Source: Longimicrobiales bacterium (lineage in GTDB: Bacteria; Gemmatimonadota; Gemmatimonadetes; Longimicrobiales; Gaopeijiaceae). From it: 64,000 nt of DNA. A model generated the notes under the pieces. It was not told the DNA's origin. It was given only the letters and a program-made list of their open reading frames with translations, and did not search any database. This document shows positions 16,031 through 24,940 of the stretch, piece by piece (within the stretch, counting starts at the first letter, position 1; each line of letters opens with the position of its first letter). The DNA lies in NCBI GenBank assembly GCA_951813395.1, contig OX638356.1, forward strand, positions 2,926,501 to 2,990,500, in the 5' to 3' direction. The position numbers and the translations under genes were made by a program.

Positions 16031-16890
16031 TCCATCTCGGTGTAGGGTGCATACCCACGCTCCAGAATCACGCACTGGCCCTCCTGCGAGAGGATCCAGT
16101 CCATGTACTCCCTGACTGCACCCTGCGGCTCGCCCGCGGTGTACATGAAGAGTGGGCGGGCGATAGGATAGCTTCCGTCGACGGCCGTGGCGATGGTCGG
16201 CTCCACGCAGTCCCCGCCCTCGTTCGCCATCACGCAGGGCATGCTGACGTGGTCCGTGGCGTATGCGAGCCCGCTGTAGCCGATGGCGCACGGCGTGTTC
16301 TCCACCAGGTCGACCACGTCCTTTGAGCCGTGCATGTCCCGGGACCCGAGCTTGTACTCGGTGTCGTCGCCGAGCACGGTCTCCTTGAAGTAGACGTAGG
16401 TGCCCGAGTTGTTCTGGCGGCTCACAAGAACGATCTCGTCCGAGTCGCAGCCCGGCACGGCAACTCCCAGATCGGACCACCTCGTCGCCGTGCCGCCTTC
16501 CCCGTACACGGTCTTGAGCTGCTCCAGGCTCATGCTCCGGATCGGGTTGTCGGCATGCAGATAGACCGCGAGCGCGTCGTATCCGACGATGTATTCGACG
16601 GGTTCGACCCCGTTCTCCCTGGCCGCATCGAATTCCGCCTCACGCATCTTGCGGGACGAGTTCGCGATGTCCACGGTGCCGTTGATCATCGCCGAGATGC
16701 CGGTCCCGGAACCCCCGCCCGTGACCGCCACGGCGACACTCGAATTGACCGAGCTGTACACTTCGGCCCACGCCTGGGCGACGTTCAGCAGGGTATCCGA
16801 GCCCTTGTTCTGGATCATGGCCCGTTGCGCCCTGTCGGCGCCGCCGCATGCGAGGACCAGCAGCGCGGCAATAGGGATGACTTTCTTCAT
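16021..16890 (-). CDS. pstS: Phosphate-binding lipoprotein PstS
   Basis: The protein has 289 residues, starting MKKVIPIAALLVLACGG with lipobox Cys15. The phosphate-binding fold shows GSDTLLN, the glycine-rich TGGGSGTGISAMINGTVDIA with ANSSR following, and SRQNNSGTYVYFKE, all contacts seen in PstS proteins. Several Cys in the C-terminal half may form disulfides. It is the periplasmic receptor that hands phosphate to PstCA. It follows the porin gene after a 117-bp gap containing GTCAC repeats and its stop overlaps the PhoU-like gene. Confidence 0.92.
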   Translation of the reverse strand: MKKVIPIAALLVLACGGADRAQRAMIQNKGSDTLLNVAQAWAEVYSSVNSSVAVAVTGGGSGTGISAMINGTVDIANSSRKMREAEFDAARENGVEPVEYIVGYDALAVYLHADNPIRSMSLEQLKTVYGEGGTATRWSDLGVAVPGCDSDEIVLVSRQNNSGTYVYFKETVLGDDTEYKLGSRDMHGSKDVVDLVENTPCAIGYSGLAYATDHVSMPCVMANEGGDCVEPTIATAVDGSYPIARPLFMYTAGEPQGAVREYMDWILSQEGQCVILERGYAPYTEMECV

Positions 16891-16930
16891 TCGGTTTCTC
16901 GCTCCGTTTCGTGATGTGGTGTGTTTGAAC

Positions 16931-16961
16931 GGTCACGACGATTTGTCACGACCGGGTCACC
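16931..16961. promoter_or_regulatory. Candidate PhoB-type operator upstream of pstS
   Basis: In the gap between the porin and pstS, GTCACGAC occurs at 16932-16939 and 16945-16952, followed by GGTCACC at 16955-16961. Half-site starts are spaced 13 and 11 bp. PHO boxes are direct repeats of about 7 bp at 11-bp spacing containing a GTCA core, so a PhoB-like site is plausible but unproven. Confidence 0.35.
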
Positions 16962-17007
16962 GGGCGGTGACGACATTGTGCCAATGATGCCCATGCGACG
17001 AATTCGG

Positions 17008-18075
17008 TCAGTAGTACAGATAGGTCTGCAGCTTGAAGGAGACTTCCCGCCTGCCCGCGGCGGAATCGTAGATGTCCAGGTTCGCCCCGATCCGGTTCTT
17101 GCCGGCCACGTAGAGGAACAGCCCGGGCGTCAGGAGCAGTCCGCCGTCGTCGCCAGAGGCGCGGTCGGGATCCCCCCAACTCACGCGTGCCATGGGCTCC
17201 ACGGCCTCGAAGCTGCCGCTCTCCAGCGGCACATGCCGGCTCAGGATCACCTGGCCGGTCAGAAAGCTCGGGATCTCGCCCTCGTCCGACCGCGGCTTTC
17301 GCCAGTTCGCGCCACCGATCAGGCCCACTTGCAGGTGCGTCCCGCTTCGGAAGCCGCCGATCTCGAGGTCGCCGCCGAACGCCGTGGCCGTTGCGCCCTC
17401 GCCATGCGGGCCGACGAAGTCATGCCTGGACGCGTTGGCCGAGACCGAAACGCCGTCCGCCAGACGCAGCGTCACTCGACCCGCGACCGACTTGCCCGAG
17501 TTCTCGTCCGCCCCCGAGGTGCCCGTGCCGTTCGTGAGCGTAGCCATGTAGGACAGCCTGTCCCCGATCGAACCGTCGGCCTTGAAGCCGATATCCCGAT
17601 CGGAGTAGGCGAGCTTTTCCGTGAAGCGACTCAGCGCGCACGTGCCTCCCGGGCCCGCGCAACCACTGAAACCGTTGATCCGTCCGGTCCTTTCCACCAC
17701 CACGATGTCGGTCGAACTGTTGAGCTCGAAGATGTCGAAGGCCCTCTTGAACTGACCCACCGAGAACCGGAACGACGGGCTCACGTTGAGGCGGAAGTAC
17801 GCGTCCTTCAGTTCCAGTTCGCCTCCCCCGAAATCGGGCTGGACTCGCGCATCCAGGAGTTCCGAGACCCCGATGTCCAGCGTGAACCGTGCCCGCCGTG
17901 TGAAGAAATCGGTCGACTTCCCACCTTCGGCCGAACTCGTGGCAAACTGGGAATGGAGTCGCCCGCCGAAGCGCACCTGGGCGCTGCGCGCGGTAATCTC
18001 CACCTGTGCCCGGGTGGTTTCGGCCGTGCCGGCGGCGCAAAGAACAGCCATCGCAAGCATGCGGAACCTGATCAC
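17008..18075 (-). CDS. OprP/OprO-like phosphate-selective porin
   Basis: The product has 355 residues with a Sec signal peptide ending near TTRAQ. The rest is a typical outer-membrane barrel pattern of alternating residues, with VRFGGRLHSQF, FFTRRARFTLDIGVSELLDARVQPDFG and FRFSVGQFKRAFDIFEL matching the phosphate-selective porin O/P family, and a C-terminal aromatic residue (LQTYLYY). It should allow phosphate or related anions across the outer membrane. It is the first gene of the pst locus, which supports the assignment, and candidate Pho-type repeats lie about 100-175 bp upstream. Confidence 0.85.
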   Translation of the reverse strand: MIRFRMLAMAVLCAAGTAETTRAQVEITARSAQVRFGGRLHSQFATSSAEGGKSTDFFTRRARFTLDIGVSELLDARVQPDFGGGELELKDAYFRLNVSPSFRFSVGQFKRAFDIFELNSSTDIVVVERTGRINGFSGCAGPGGTCALSRFTEKLAYSDRDIGFKADGSIGDRLSYMATLTNGTGTSGADENSGKSVAGRVTLRLADGVSVSANASRHDFVGPHGEGATATAFGGDLEIGGFRSGTHLQVGLIGGANWRKPRSDEGEIPSFLTGQVILSRHVPLESGSFEAVEPMARVSWGDPDRASGDDGGLLLTPGLFLYVAGKNRIGANLDIYDSAAGRREVSFKLQTYLYY

Positions 18076-18175
18076 CCGGTGTACCTCCCGATTTAAGAGC
18101 GTCCGGCACGGGACCGGACTCGCCGAGCCGGCCGGGCCGGCACGACCACCTGAAGAGCTACATGCTACCGGGCAT

Positions 18176-18249
18176 ATGTAACGAAACAGTCACATAACCA
18201 CTGCCAGGCAGTCACCGGAGAAACAGACACGTAACGGGCACGTCACGGG
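18176..18249. promoter_or_regulatory. Candidate Pho-box region upstream of the porin/pst locus
   Basis: Two pairs of direct repeats at 11-bp spacing lie here. The first is ATGTAAC (18176-18182), gaaa, CAGTCAC (18187-18193), ataa: a 7-bp half-site plus 4-bp A-rich spacer layout like the enterobacterial PHO box. The second is cacgtaacggg (18228-18238) followed directly by cacgtcacggg (18239-18249), one mismatch. Both give GTAAC-N6-GTCAC. Position, about 100-175 bp before the porin start, suits an activator site. Confidence 0.42.
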
Positions 18250-18252
18250 CGG

Positions 18253-19608
18253 CTACTGCGAAGGCAGCGCAGGCTCCCCTTCCTCGCTTCCGGCCGTGTC
18301 GCCGCCAACCGCGCGCTTCAGGACTTCCTGGATGTCGAGTCCCAGCACCGACGCCAGCCCCTCCATCGTCCCGTAGGCGCCCTTGACGCGCTGGTTCAAC
18401 GCATTGGACACGCCCTCGCCCTGGCCGCCGTCCATGACCACCACGCGGTCGATGTCCACCCCCTCCACCGCCCCCACCGCGATCTCCAGCAACTCGGGCA
18501 ACTTCTCCGCAATGAAGACCGCGAACGCGGCGTCGCCACCCGCGCGGACTTCCCCGTAGAGGCGCCGCAACACCTCGACCTGCGCCTTCCCGCGCTCGAG
18601 GATCGGAGCCGCCTCGGCCTGGGCGTGCGCAAACGCCGCCATCTTCTCCGCCTTGGCCGGTTCGACGACGTCGGCGAGCAGCCTCTGCTCCTCACGCTCC
18701 ACGCGCTTCATTTCCAGGATCCGCTCGGCCTCCACCTCCGCCTCCATCGCCTTCACCCGCGCGACCTTCTCGGCGGTCTCCCCCTCACGGTCGAGTTCGG
18801 CCTGGCGAACACGCAGCGCGTTCTGCGCCTCGGCCACCTTGATCGCCGCCGCCGCCTCCCGCACCTCCGCGCGCCGGCTCGCCTCGGCCTGCGCCTCGCG
18901 CGTATCCGCCCGCTTCCGCGCTTCCGCGATTTCCGCCTGGCGGATCGCCTCCGCTGATTTCTCCCGTCCGATCGCGGCCAGGTACCCGCGCTCGTCGCTC
19001 ACGTTCTGGATCTTGAGCACGTCCAGATGGAACCCCAGCGAGGCCAGATCCTCTCCCGCGTCCTCGGACAGCGCCTTGGCGAACCCGAGGCGATCCTCGT
19101 TGACCTCTTCGGGCGTCAGCGTTGCGAGCACGCCGCGCAGGTTGCCGGTCAGGGTGTCCTGGGCGAGCGCCTTGATCTCGTCCTCGCTCTTTCCGAGCAG
19201 TCTCTCGACGGCGTTGTTGAAGACCCACTCCGGCTCGGAGGCGATCTTCACGTTGGCGATGGCCTCGACGTTCAGGGGGATGTTGCCCTTTGAAAAGGCA
19301 TTCCGCACGGACACCTCGATGGGGATTGTCTCGAGGTTCATGTGCTGAACCGTTTCGATGATGGGAACGCGGAAGACGCGGCCCCCGGAGATGGACCGGT
19401 AGCCCACGCTTTGACCGTCCGTGAGCAGGCGGTTGCGCCCGGTCAGCACCGCCGCCCGGTTCGGCGGCGAGATCACGATCAGCGTCTTGATCGTCGCGAC
19501 CAGCACGATGATTACCAGCACGAGCACCAGGCCCGCCATTAGGGCACCCAATGGAGTGAACACCTGCCACCTCCTGTATTTGTCCTGGGGGCTGCCGCCC
19601 CGGTTCAT
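18253..19608 (-). CDS. Flotillin-like SPFH membrane scaffold protein (YqiK type)
   Basis: The start is ATG 19608, overlapping the NfeD-like stop (ATGA), giving 451 residues. One membrane segment (about residues 18-42) is followed by an SPFH/band 7 domain (VISPPNRAAVLTGRN, IPIEVSVRNAFSKGNIPLNV) and a long Ala/Glu-rich coiled coil (about 205-345, many EAR/AEA repeats). Flotillins organise membrane microdomains and influence fluidity and protein assembly. Pairing with an NfeD-like protein is the classical bacterial arrangement and here the two genes are translationally coupled. Confidence 0.9.
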   Translation of the reverse strand: MNRGGSPQDKYRRWQVFTPLGALMAGLVLVLVIIVLVATIKTLIVISPPNRAAVLTGRNRLLTDGQSVGYRSISGGRVFRVPIIETVQHMNLETIPIEVSVRNAFSKGNIPLNVEAIANVKIASEPEWVFNNAVERLLGKSEDEIKALAQDTLTGNLRGVLATLTPEEVNEDRLGFAKALSEDAGEDLASLGFHLDVLKIQNVSDERGYLAAIGREKSAEAIRQAEIAEARKRADTREAQAEASRRAEVREAAAAIKVAEAQNALRVRQAELDREGETAEKVARVKAMEAEVEAERILEMKRVEREEQRLLADVVEPAKAEKMAAFAHAQAEAAPILERGKAQVEVLRRLYGEVRAGGDAAFAVFIAEKLPELLEIAVGAVEGVDIDRVVVMDGGQGEGVSNALNQRVKGAYGTMEGLASVLGLDIQEVLKRAVGGDTAGSEEGEPALPSQ

Positions 19609-20186
19609 TCCTCCAGCAGCCTGGGCCCGACCGGGGCCACAGCCGCGATTCCATCGTTCATCTCGACCACGACCACGGGCTGACCCGGACTCAGCGTCGG
19701 TGTACCCCCGGATGCGTCGGCGTTTCGGGCGCGCAGCCGCACCCTGCGGTCCCCCCTGCGGACGGTTACGGTACCGTGACTGCCCGGTCCAACCTCCAGC
19801 GACACCTCGCCCGTCAGTCCGACAAAGGACCCCTCCCCCTTGAGCGCCCCGGATTCGGTGCGTTTGAGGTACCCGAAGACGGTGCTGATCACTGCGCCCG
19901 ACGCCAGCCCCGTCGCCCCCGCGATCGCCGCCGTGAGCATGGGCTGGCCACCGCCCCACACGAGATGCAGAAGCGCCCCCGCGGCGCCGAAGCCGAAGAT
20001 GGCGTTGATGAGCGCCCGCACCGAGAAGACCTGTGCGATCCCGGTCCCCGCCGCGGTTTCGGCCAGGTCCGCGTCGACGTCGACGTCCGCGTCGAAGTCC
20101 ACATCGGCCTCGAGAAAGTCGCCGAAAAAGGACATGGCCAAGAGGCCGCCGCCGACCGCGAGGCAGAACACGTAGGCTGTGAGCAT
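19605..20186 (-). CDS. NfeD-like membrane protein with OB-fold domain
   Basis: The product has 193 residues. An N-terminal membrane segment (residues 2-22) is followed by an acidic loop with Asp-Ala/Val repeats (EADVDFDADVDVDAD). Two or three further hydrophobic segments follow, then a C-terminal beta-barrel domain (about 120-193: GLTGEVSLEVGPGSHGTVTV, GQPVVVVEMND) typical of the OB fold of short NfeD proteins. It lacks the ClpP-like protease of long NfeD. Its partner flotillin gene begins within its stop codon. Confidence 0.8.
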   Translation of the reverse strand: MLTAYVFCLAVGGGLLAMSFFGDFLEADVDFDADVDVDADLAETAAGTGIAQVFSVRALINAIFGFGAAGALLHLVWGGGQPMLTAAIAGATGLASGAVISTVFGYLKRTESGALKGEGSFVGLTGEVSLEVGPGSHGTVTVRRGDRRVRLRARNADASGGTPTLSPGQPVVVVEMNDGIAAVAPVGPRLLEE

Positions 20187-20316
20187 TGCGGCCCTCCTTG
20201 TTGCGGTCCGGCTATTTTCCTACGCTGCACGACCTGGTCATGTTCACGCGTTCATCGGCTCGGCAACGTATCCCGAATGCGCGCCCGGCGACATCCACCC
20301 GGAACGGAGTCACCAC

Positions 20317-22278
20317 TTGATCTACAGACGGACGGCCGCGTACATCCACCTGGGACTCGCCACGATCATCGCGCTCTCGCCCGCCGGGGGCTCCGCCCAG
20401 CGAGGTGCCGCAGAGGGTGAATGGCGGTATTACGGGGGAGATGCCGGCAGCACTCGCTACGCACCGCTCGGCCAGATCGACCGGGAGAACGCGGCTTCCC
20501 TGGAGATCGCGTGGCGGTGGCAGGCCGCCAATTTCGGCCCGGCGCCCGAGTACAACTACCGAACCACCCCCCTCATGGTCGAAGGCGTACTGTACGCCAC
20601 GGCGGGGTACAGGCGCATCGTCGCGGCGATCGACGCCGGCACCGGCGAGACGCTGTGGACGTATCGGCTGGACGAGGAAGGCCGGGCAGCGCCGAGGCGG
20701 AATTCGGGCAGGGGCGTCGCCTGGTGGGAATCGGCCGAGACCGGACCGCGCATCTTCTTCGTGACTCCGGGCTTCCAACTGGTCGCGCTGGATGCGGCGA
20801 CAGGTCGTCCCATACCCGACTTCGGCGATGGCGGCGTGGTCGAGCTGCGCCTCGGACTGGGGCGCGAACTCGACCTCGTACGCGCTCCGATCGGCTCCAG
20901 TTCCCCCCCGATCATCGTGGACGATGTGATCGTCATCGGGTCCGCCCTGCCCTCCGGCGGCGTGCCGCCGGCGCCCGAGATGCCACCGGGGCATGTGCGC
21001 GGGTACGACGCGGTCACCGGGGAGCTCCTCTGGACCTTTCACACGATCCCGCAGCCGGGCGAGTTCGGCAACGACACCTGGGAGGACGGCTCCTGGGAGT
21101 ACACGGGCAACGCTGCCGTCTGGACCGCGCTGAGCGCCGACCCCGAACTCGGCTTCGTCTACCTTCCCGTCGAGCTGGGCACCGGCGACTACTACGGGGG
21201 CCACCGGCTCGGCGACAATCTGTTCTCCCAGAGCCTCGTCGCGCTCGACGCCGCCACCGGCGAAAGGGTGTGGCACTTTCAGACCGTACACCACGGCATC
21301 TGGGACTACGACCCTCCGGCCGCGCCGGTGCTGGCGGACCTCGTGGTCGACGGCCGCGAGATCCCGGCCGTTGCACTGATCACCAAGCAGACCTTCACCT
21401 TCGTCTTCGACCGGAGGACCGGTGAGCCGGTGTGGCCCATCGAGGAGCGGCGGGTGCCGCAGACGGACGTGCCCGGCGAACGGACCGCCCCCACTCAGCC
21501 ATTCCCCACGAAGCCGCCGCCCTACGACCGTCAGGGCGTGGATCCGGGTGACCTGATCGACTTCACCCCCGAACTCCGCGCCGAGGCGGAGGAGATCCTG
21601 GCCCAGCTGCACTACGGCCCGCTGTACACGCCCCCCACGAGGCCGATGGAGGGCGGCACCCAGGGCACGCTGATGGTGCCGGGCTCGCTGGGCGGCGCCA
21701 ACTGGCCCGGCGGAGCCCTCGACCCGGAGACCGGATACCTCTATGTCCAGTCGGCGACCGCACCCAGCGTGATCGCGCTCTCAACCGACCCCGAGATCTC
21801 CACAATGGACTACATCCGCGGCGGCGGGCTCCGTCTGCGCCAGGGCGGCGGACCCCGGGGACTGCCACTCTTCAAGCCTCCGTGGGGCAGGATCACGGCA
21901 ATCGATTTGAACGCGGGCGAGATCGCGTGGCAGGTTCCCAACGGCGACGCGCCCGACTACGTGAAGGAGCATCCGGCCCTCGAGGGGGTCAACGTGGGGA
22001 GGACCGGGCGGCCGGACCGCGGGGGGGTCCTGGTCACCAGCACGCTCCTGTTCGCTGGCGAAGGCGGCGGCATGTTCGCCGCGTACGGATCGGGAGGGAA
22101 CATGTTCCGCGCGCACGACAAGGCCACGGGCGAGATCGTCGCCGAGATCGAGCTGCCCGCCAACCAGACCGGGCTGCCGATGACCTACATGCACGAGGGC
22201 AGGCAGTACATCGTCGTGGCTGTGGGAGCGAGGCGGCATCCGAGTGAGCTGGTGGCGCTGGCACTGCCGGAGGCGTGA
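20317..22278 (+). CDS. PQQ-dependent dehydrogenase-like quinoprotein (eight-bladed propeller)
   Basis: The start is probably TTG 20317: a ribosome-binding sequence (ggaacggag) lies just upstream, and the next 28 residues form a signal peptide ending GSAQ. This gives 653 residues. The sequence matches quinoprotein glucose/alcohol dehydrogenases: WRYYGGDAGSTRYAPLGQI at the mature N-terminus, repeated tryptophan-docking motifs (GETLWTYRL, GELLWTFHTIP, GERVWHFQTVHHGIWDYD) and LNAGEIAWQVPNG. It likely oxidises a sugar or alcohol in the periplasm and passes electrons to quinone or a cytochrome. PQQ biosynthesis genes are not in the window. Confidence 0.85.
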   Translation: MIYRRTAAYIHLGLATIIALSPAGGSAQRGAAEGEWRYYGGDAGSTRYAPLGQIDRENAASLEIAWRWQAANFGPAPEYNYRTTPLMVEGVLYATAGYRRIVAAIDAGTGETLWTYRLDEEGRAAPRRNSGRGVAWWESAETGPRIFFVTPGFQLVALDAATGRPIPDFGDGGVVELRLGLGRELDLVRAPIGSSSPPIIVDDVIVIGSALPSGGVPPAPEMPPGHVRGYDAVTGELLWTFHTIPQPGEFGNDTWEDGSWEYTGNAAVWTALSADPELGFVYLPVELGTGDYYGGHRLGDNLFSQSLVALDAATGERVWHFQTVHHGIWDYDPPAAPVLADLVVDGREIPAVALITKQTFTFVFDRRTGEPVWPIEERRVPQTDVPGERTAPTQPFPTKPPPYDRQGVDPGDLIDFTPELRAEAEEILAQLHYGPLYTPPTRPMEGGTQGTLMVPGSLGGANWPGGALDPETGYLYVQSATAPSVIALSTDPEISTMDYIRGGGLRLRQGGGPRGLPLFKPPWGRITAIDLNAGEIAWQVPNGDAPDYVKEHPALEGVNVGRTGRPDRGGVLVTSTLLFAGEGGGMFAAYGSGGNMFRAHDKATGEIVAEIELPANQTGLPMTYMHEGRQYIVVAVGARRHPSELVALALPEA

Positions 22279-22328
22279 GGGTCCGGCGTATTGGGTCGCA
22301 ATGCCGGGACGCCCGTTGCTCGCGTCCC

Positions 22329-23132
22329 TCAGGCGCTCATGGAAGCCGCTGGCGGATTCGCCATCCCGGCTTCAAGTCGGAGCATGGACTTCGTCAGACG
22401 CTTCTCGACATCGGTGATGGCAGCCGTCGTCCGCCGCTCAAGCCCGCCGATCGACTCGGTTACACGATTCTCGACCCTGTCGATCCGCGCGTCGAGGCCC
22501 TTTATCCCCTCCGTAAGGTGACGGAGGTCGTTCTGGCGGAGCATGTCGATCTCACTCTTGATACCGTCTCTGAACTCGTCGCGAAGGTTGCCGATTTCGT
22601 CGCGAAGGTTGCCGATTTCGCCGCCAAGATTGCCGATTTCGCCGCGCAGCGTGCCGACCTCACCGCGGAGTTCGCCGCGTAGCGTGCCCACCTCTTCGCG
22701 GAGTTCGCCGACTTCACCACGGAGCGTACCGACCTCACCGCGGAGTTCGCCGACTTCACCACGGAGCGTGCCAACCTCACCGCGAAGCTCGCCGACTTCA
22801 CCACGGAGCGTGCCGACCTCACCGCGGAGTTCGCCGACTTCACCACGGACCGTGCCAACCTCACCGCGAAGCTCGCCGACTTCACCACGGAGCGTGCCGA
22901 CCTCACCGCGGAGTTCGCCGACTTCACCACGGACCGTGCCCACTTCACCGCGGAGTTCGCCGACTTCACCACGGACCGTGCCCACTTCACCGCGGAGTTC
23001 GCCAACCTCACCACGGAGCGTGCCGATTTCACCGCGCAGGGTGTCTGTCGCCCGGGCAACGATCCGCCACACCGCCGCCACCGCCACCACCAGTCCGGCG
23101 ACCGCCGACATCGCCAGCCACACCTCGTTCAT
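22329..23132 (-). CDS. Membrane-anchored coiled-coil protein of near-perfect heptad repeats
   Basis: ATG 23132 starts a 267-residue protein: one membrane segment (about residues 3-24), then about 21 heptads of the form GEVGELR / GEVGTLR / GEVGTVR (about 32-180). A more divergent helical tail ([10 protein letters not shown], then [20 protein letters not shown] and [15 protein letters not shown]) follows. Val and Leu alternate at 3/4 spacing, as in the core positions of a two- or three-stranded coiled coil, but each heptad also holds two glycines, which is unusual. One short unit (GELR) inserts four residues, a stutter. The family is not recognised; topology resembles DUF1640-like or spacer proteins. 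Confidence 0.75.
   Translation of the reverse strand: MNEVWLAMSAVAGLVVAVAAVWRIVARATDTLRGEIGTLRGEVGELRGEVGTVRGEVGELRGEVGTVRGEVGELRGEVGTLRGEVGELRGEVGTVRGEVGELRGEVGTLRGEVGELRGEVGTLRGEVGELRGEVGTLRGEVGELREEVGTLRGELRGEVGTLRGEIGNLGGEIGNLRDEIGNLRDEFRDGIKSEIDMLRQNDLRHLTEGIKGLDARIDRVENRVTESIGGLERRTTAAITDVEKRLTKSMLRLEAGMANPPAASMSA
22640..23045 (-). repeat. 42-bp tandem repeats encoding paired heptads
   Basis: The coiled-coil gene contains about eight to nine tandem units of 42 bp, each coding for two heptads (GEVGELR plus GEVGTLR or GEVGTVR). Adjacent units differ by only a few bases, so repeat number is probably variable by slippage or recombination without breaking the frame. Confidence 0.85.
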
Positions 23133-23307
23133 CTCGTCCTCCGCTCCCGCGCCCGGTCCGCGATGGGCCAGACCCGATTCAAAGATATGAAAGCCGCTGC
23201 CGCGATGCCACGCGGGCGCAGGCGGAATCGATGACCCCCGTAGCTCACGTGATTCGGCGTCCCGGACGCCGGCAGCCGAACGATGGCGACCGGTGGTGGG
23301 CGCAGAC

Positions 23308-24870
23308 ATGGCTGGATCGGCCTTCTTCCAGTATTCTCCCGAAGTGACTACTCCAACCCAGATCCCCCGGCTCCTCCAATCCGGCGCCGCCAACGACACC
23401 GCCTTCTCGGCCCCGGGGCGGCGCGACCTCACCTACGCCGGCCTGCGCACGCACGTCGAGGTCACCGTGGGCGCGCTCAACCGCCGGGGCATCGGGCGGG
23501 GCGACCGGGTGGCCATCGTGCTGCCCAACGGGCCCGAGATGGCGAGCGCCTTCGTGGCGATCGCGGCCGGCGCCACCACCGCGCCCCTCAACCCCGCGTA
23601 CCGAAGACCCGAGTTCGAGTTCTACCTGCAGGACCTGCGGGCGAAGGCGCTGGTCGTGGCCGAGGGCGACGACTCGCCCGCCCGGGCCGCCGCCGCCGCG
23701 CTCGGGGTGCCGGCCATGGAAATCCGTGCGGAGCCGGACAGTCCTGCAGGCACCTTCTCCTTCGTGGGCGAGCCCCAGGGCGCACCCGCAAAGCGAGGAG
23801 GCCTCGCCGGGCCCGACGACGTCGCACTCGTCCTCCACACCTCCGGCACCACGTCGCGACCCAAGATCGTGCCACTGCTCCACAGGAACGTGTGCGCCAC
23901 CGCCGAGAACATCCGCCGAACGTTGCGGCTGGAGCCCGGCGACCGCTGTCTCAACGTGATGCCGCTCTTCCACATACACGGGCTGATGGCGTGCGTGCTG
24001 TCGACGCTGCACGCGGGTGCGAGCGTCTGCTGCGCGCCGGGGTTCAACGCGCTCCGGTTCTTCGGGTGGCTGGCCGACGCCGACCCCACCTGGTACTCGG
24101 CGGTCCCCACGATGCACCAGGCGATCCTCGCGCGCGCACCGCGCAACCGCGACGTCGTGGAACGCCTCAGCCTCCGCTTCATCCGCTCCTCGTCCGCGGC
24201 GCTGCCGTCGCGCGTGATGGCCGAACTGGAGGAGGCATTCCAGGCGCCGGTCGTGGAGGCCTACGCCATGACCGAGGCCGCGCACCAGATGACGTGCAAC
24301 CCGCTGCCCCCGGCGGCCCGCAAGCCCGGCACGGTGGGGATTGCGGCCGGCCCCGAGGTCTCGGTGATGGACGCCGCCGGGAGCCACCTCGCGCCGGGCG
24401 AGGAGGGCGAGATCGTCATCCGGGGGCCGAACGTCACGCCGGGCTACGAGAACAACGAGGCCGCGAACCGCGAGGCCTTCACGCACGGGTGGTTTCGCAC
24501 CGGCGATCAGGGCTTCCGCGACGAGGACGGGTATTTCACGATCACCGGGCGCCTCAAGGAGATCATCAACCGGGGGGGCGAGAAGATCTCGCCGCGCGAG
24601 GTGGACGAGGTGCTGATGGACCACCCGGCCGTGCAGCAGGTGGTCACCTTCGCGATGCCGCATCCGAAACTGGGCGAGGAGGTGGCGGCGGCGGTGGTGC
24701 TGCGCGACGGTGCGGAGGCGGGTTCGGGCGACGTGCGCGACTTCGCGGCCACGCGCCTGGCCGGGTTCAAGGTGCCGCGCAAGGTGGTGATTCTGGACGA
24801 GATCCCGAAGGGCCCCACGGGGAAGCTGCGTCGCATCGGATTGGCGGATCAGCTGGGCTTGGGGGGATGA
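23308..24870 (+). CDS. Acyl-CoA synthetase (AMP-binding), oxalate-CoA-ligase-like
   Basis: The product is 520 residues from ATG 23308; GTG 23344 is also possible. Adenylate-forming motifs are in order: the P-loop LVLHTSGTTSRPKIVPL, MPLFHIHGLMA, the substrate region WYSAVPTMHQAIL, EAYAMTEAAHQM, GWFRTGDQGFRDEDGYF, GRLKEIINRGGEKISP and the catalytic Lys in PKGPTGKLRR. HTSGTTSRPK, FIRSSSAALP and MTEAAHQMTCNPLPP are closest to plant AAE3/yeast Pcs60 oxalyl-CoA synthetases, so oxalate or another short acid is a fair guess. A PanE-like reductase follows 70 bp downstream, perhaps in one operon. Confidence 0.85.
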   Translation: MAGSAFFQYSPEVTTPTQIPRLLQSGAANDTAFSAPGRRDLTYAGLRTHVEVTVGALNRRGIGRGDRVAIVLPNGPEMASAFVAIAAGATTAPLNPAYRRPEFEFYLQDLRAKALVVAEGDDSPARAAAAALGVPAMEIRAEPDSPAGTFSFVGEPQGAPAKRGGLAGPDDVALVLHTSGTTSRPKIVPLLHRNVCATAENIRRTLRLEPGDRCLNVMPLFHIHGLMACVLSTLHAGASVCCAPGFNALRFFGWLADADPTWYSAVPTMHQAILARAPRNRDVVERLSLRFIRSSSAALPSRVMAELEEAFQAPVVEAYAMTEAAHQMTCNPLPPAARKPGTVGIAAGPEVSVMDAAGSHLAPGEEGEIVIRGPNVTPGYENNEAANREAFTHGWFRTGDQGFRDEDGYFTITGRLKEIINRGGEKISPREVDEVLMDHPAVQQVVTFAMPHPKLGEEVAAAVVLRDGAEAGSGDVRDFAATRLAGFKVPRKVVILDEIPKGPTGKLRRIGLADQLGLGG

Positions 24871-24940
24871 GGGCGGCAATCCGGGGCGCGGCGGCCGTGG
24901 GCGCCAGGTGCGGCGGCGCGACCGCGGCGGGGCGCCTGCG

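Noticed and set aside
22640-23045. Possible CRISPR array because of regular repeats
   Set aside because: Repeats are contiguous 42-bp coding units without unique spacers.
22543-23190. Plus-strand frame encoding [15 protein letters not shown] repeats opposite the coiled-coil gene
   Set aside because: It is the antisense of the heptad repeats, with no signal peptide, ribosome-binding site or membrane segment; the minus strand has a coherent anchored coiled coil.
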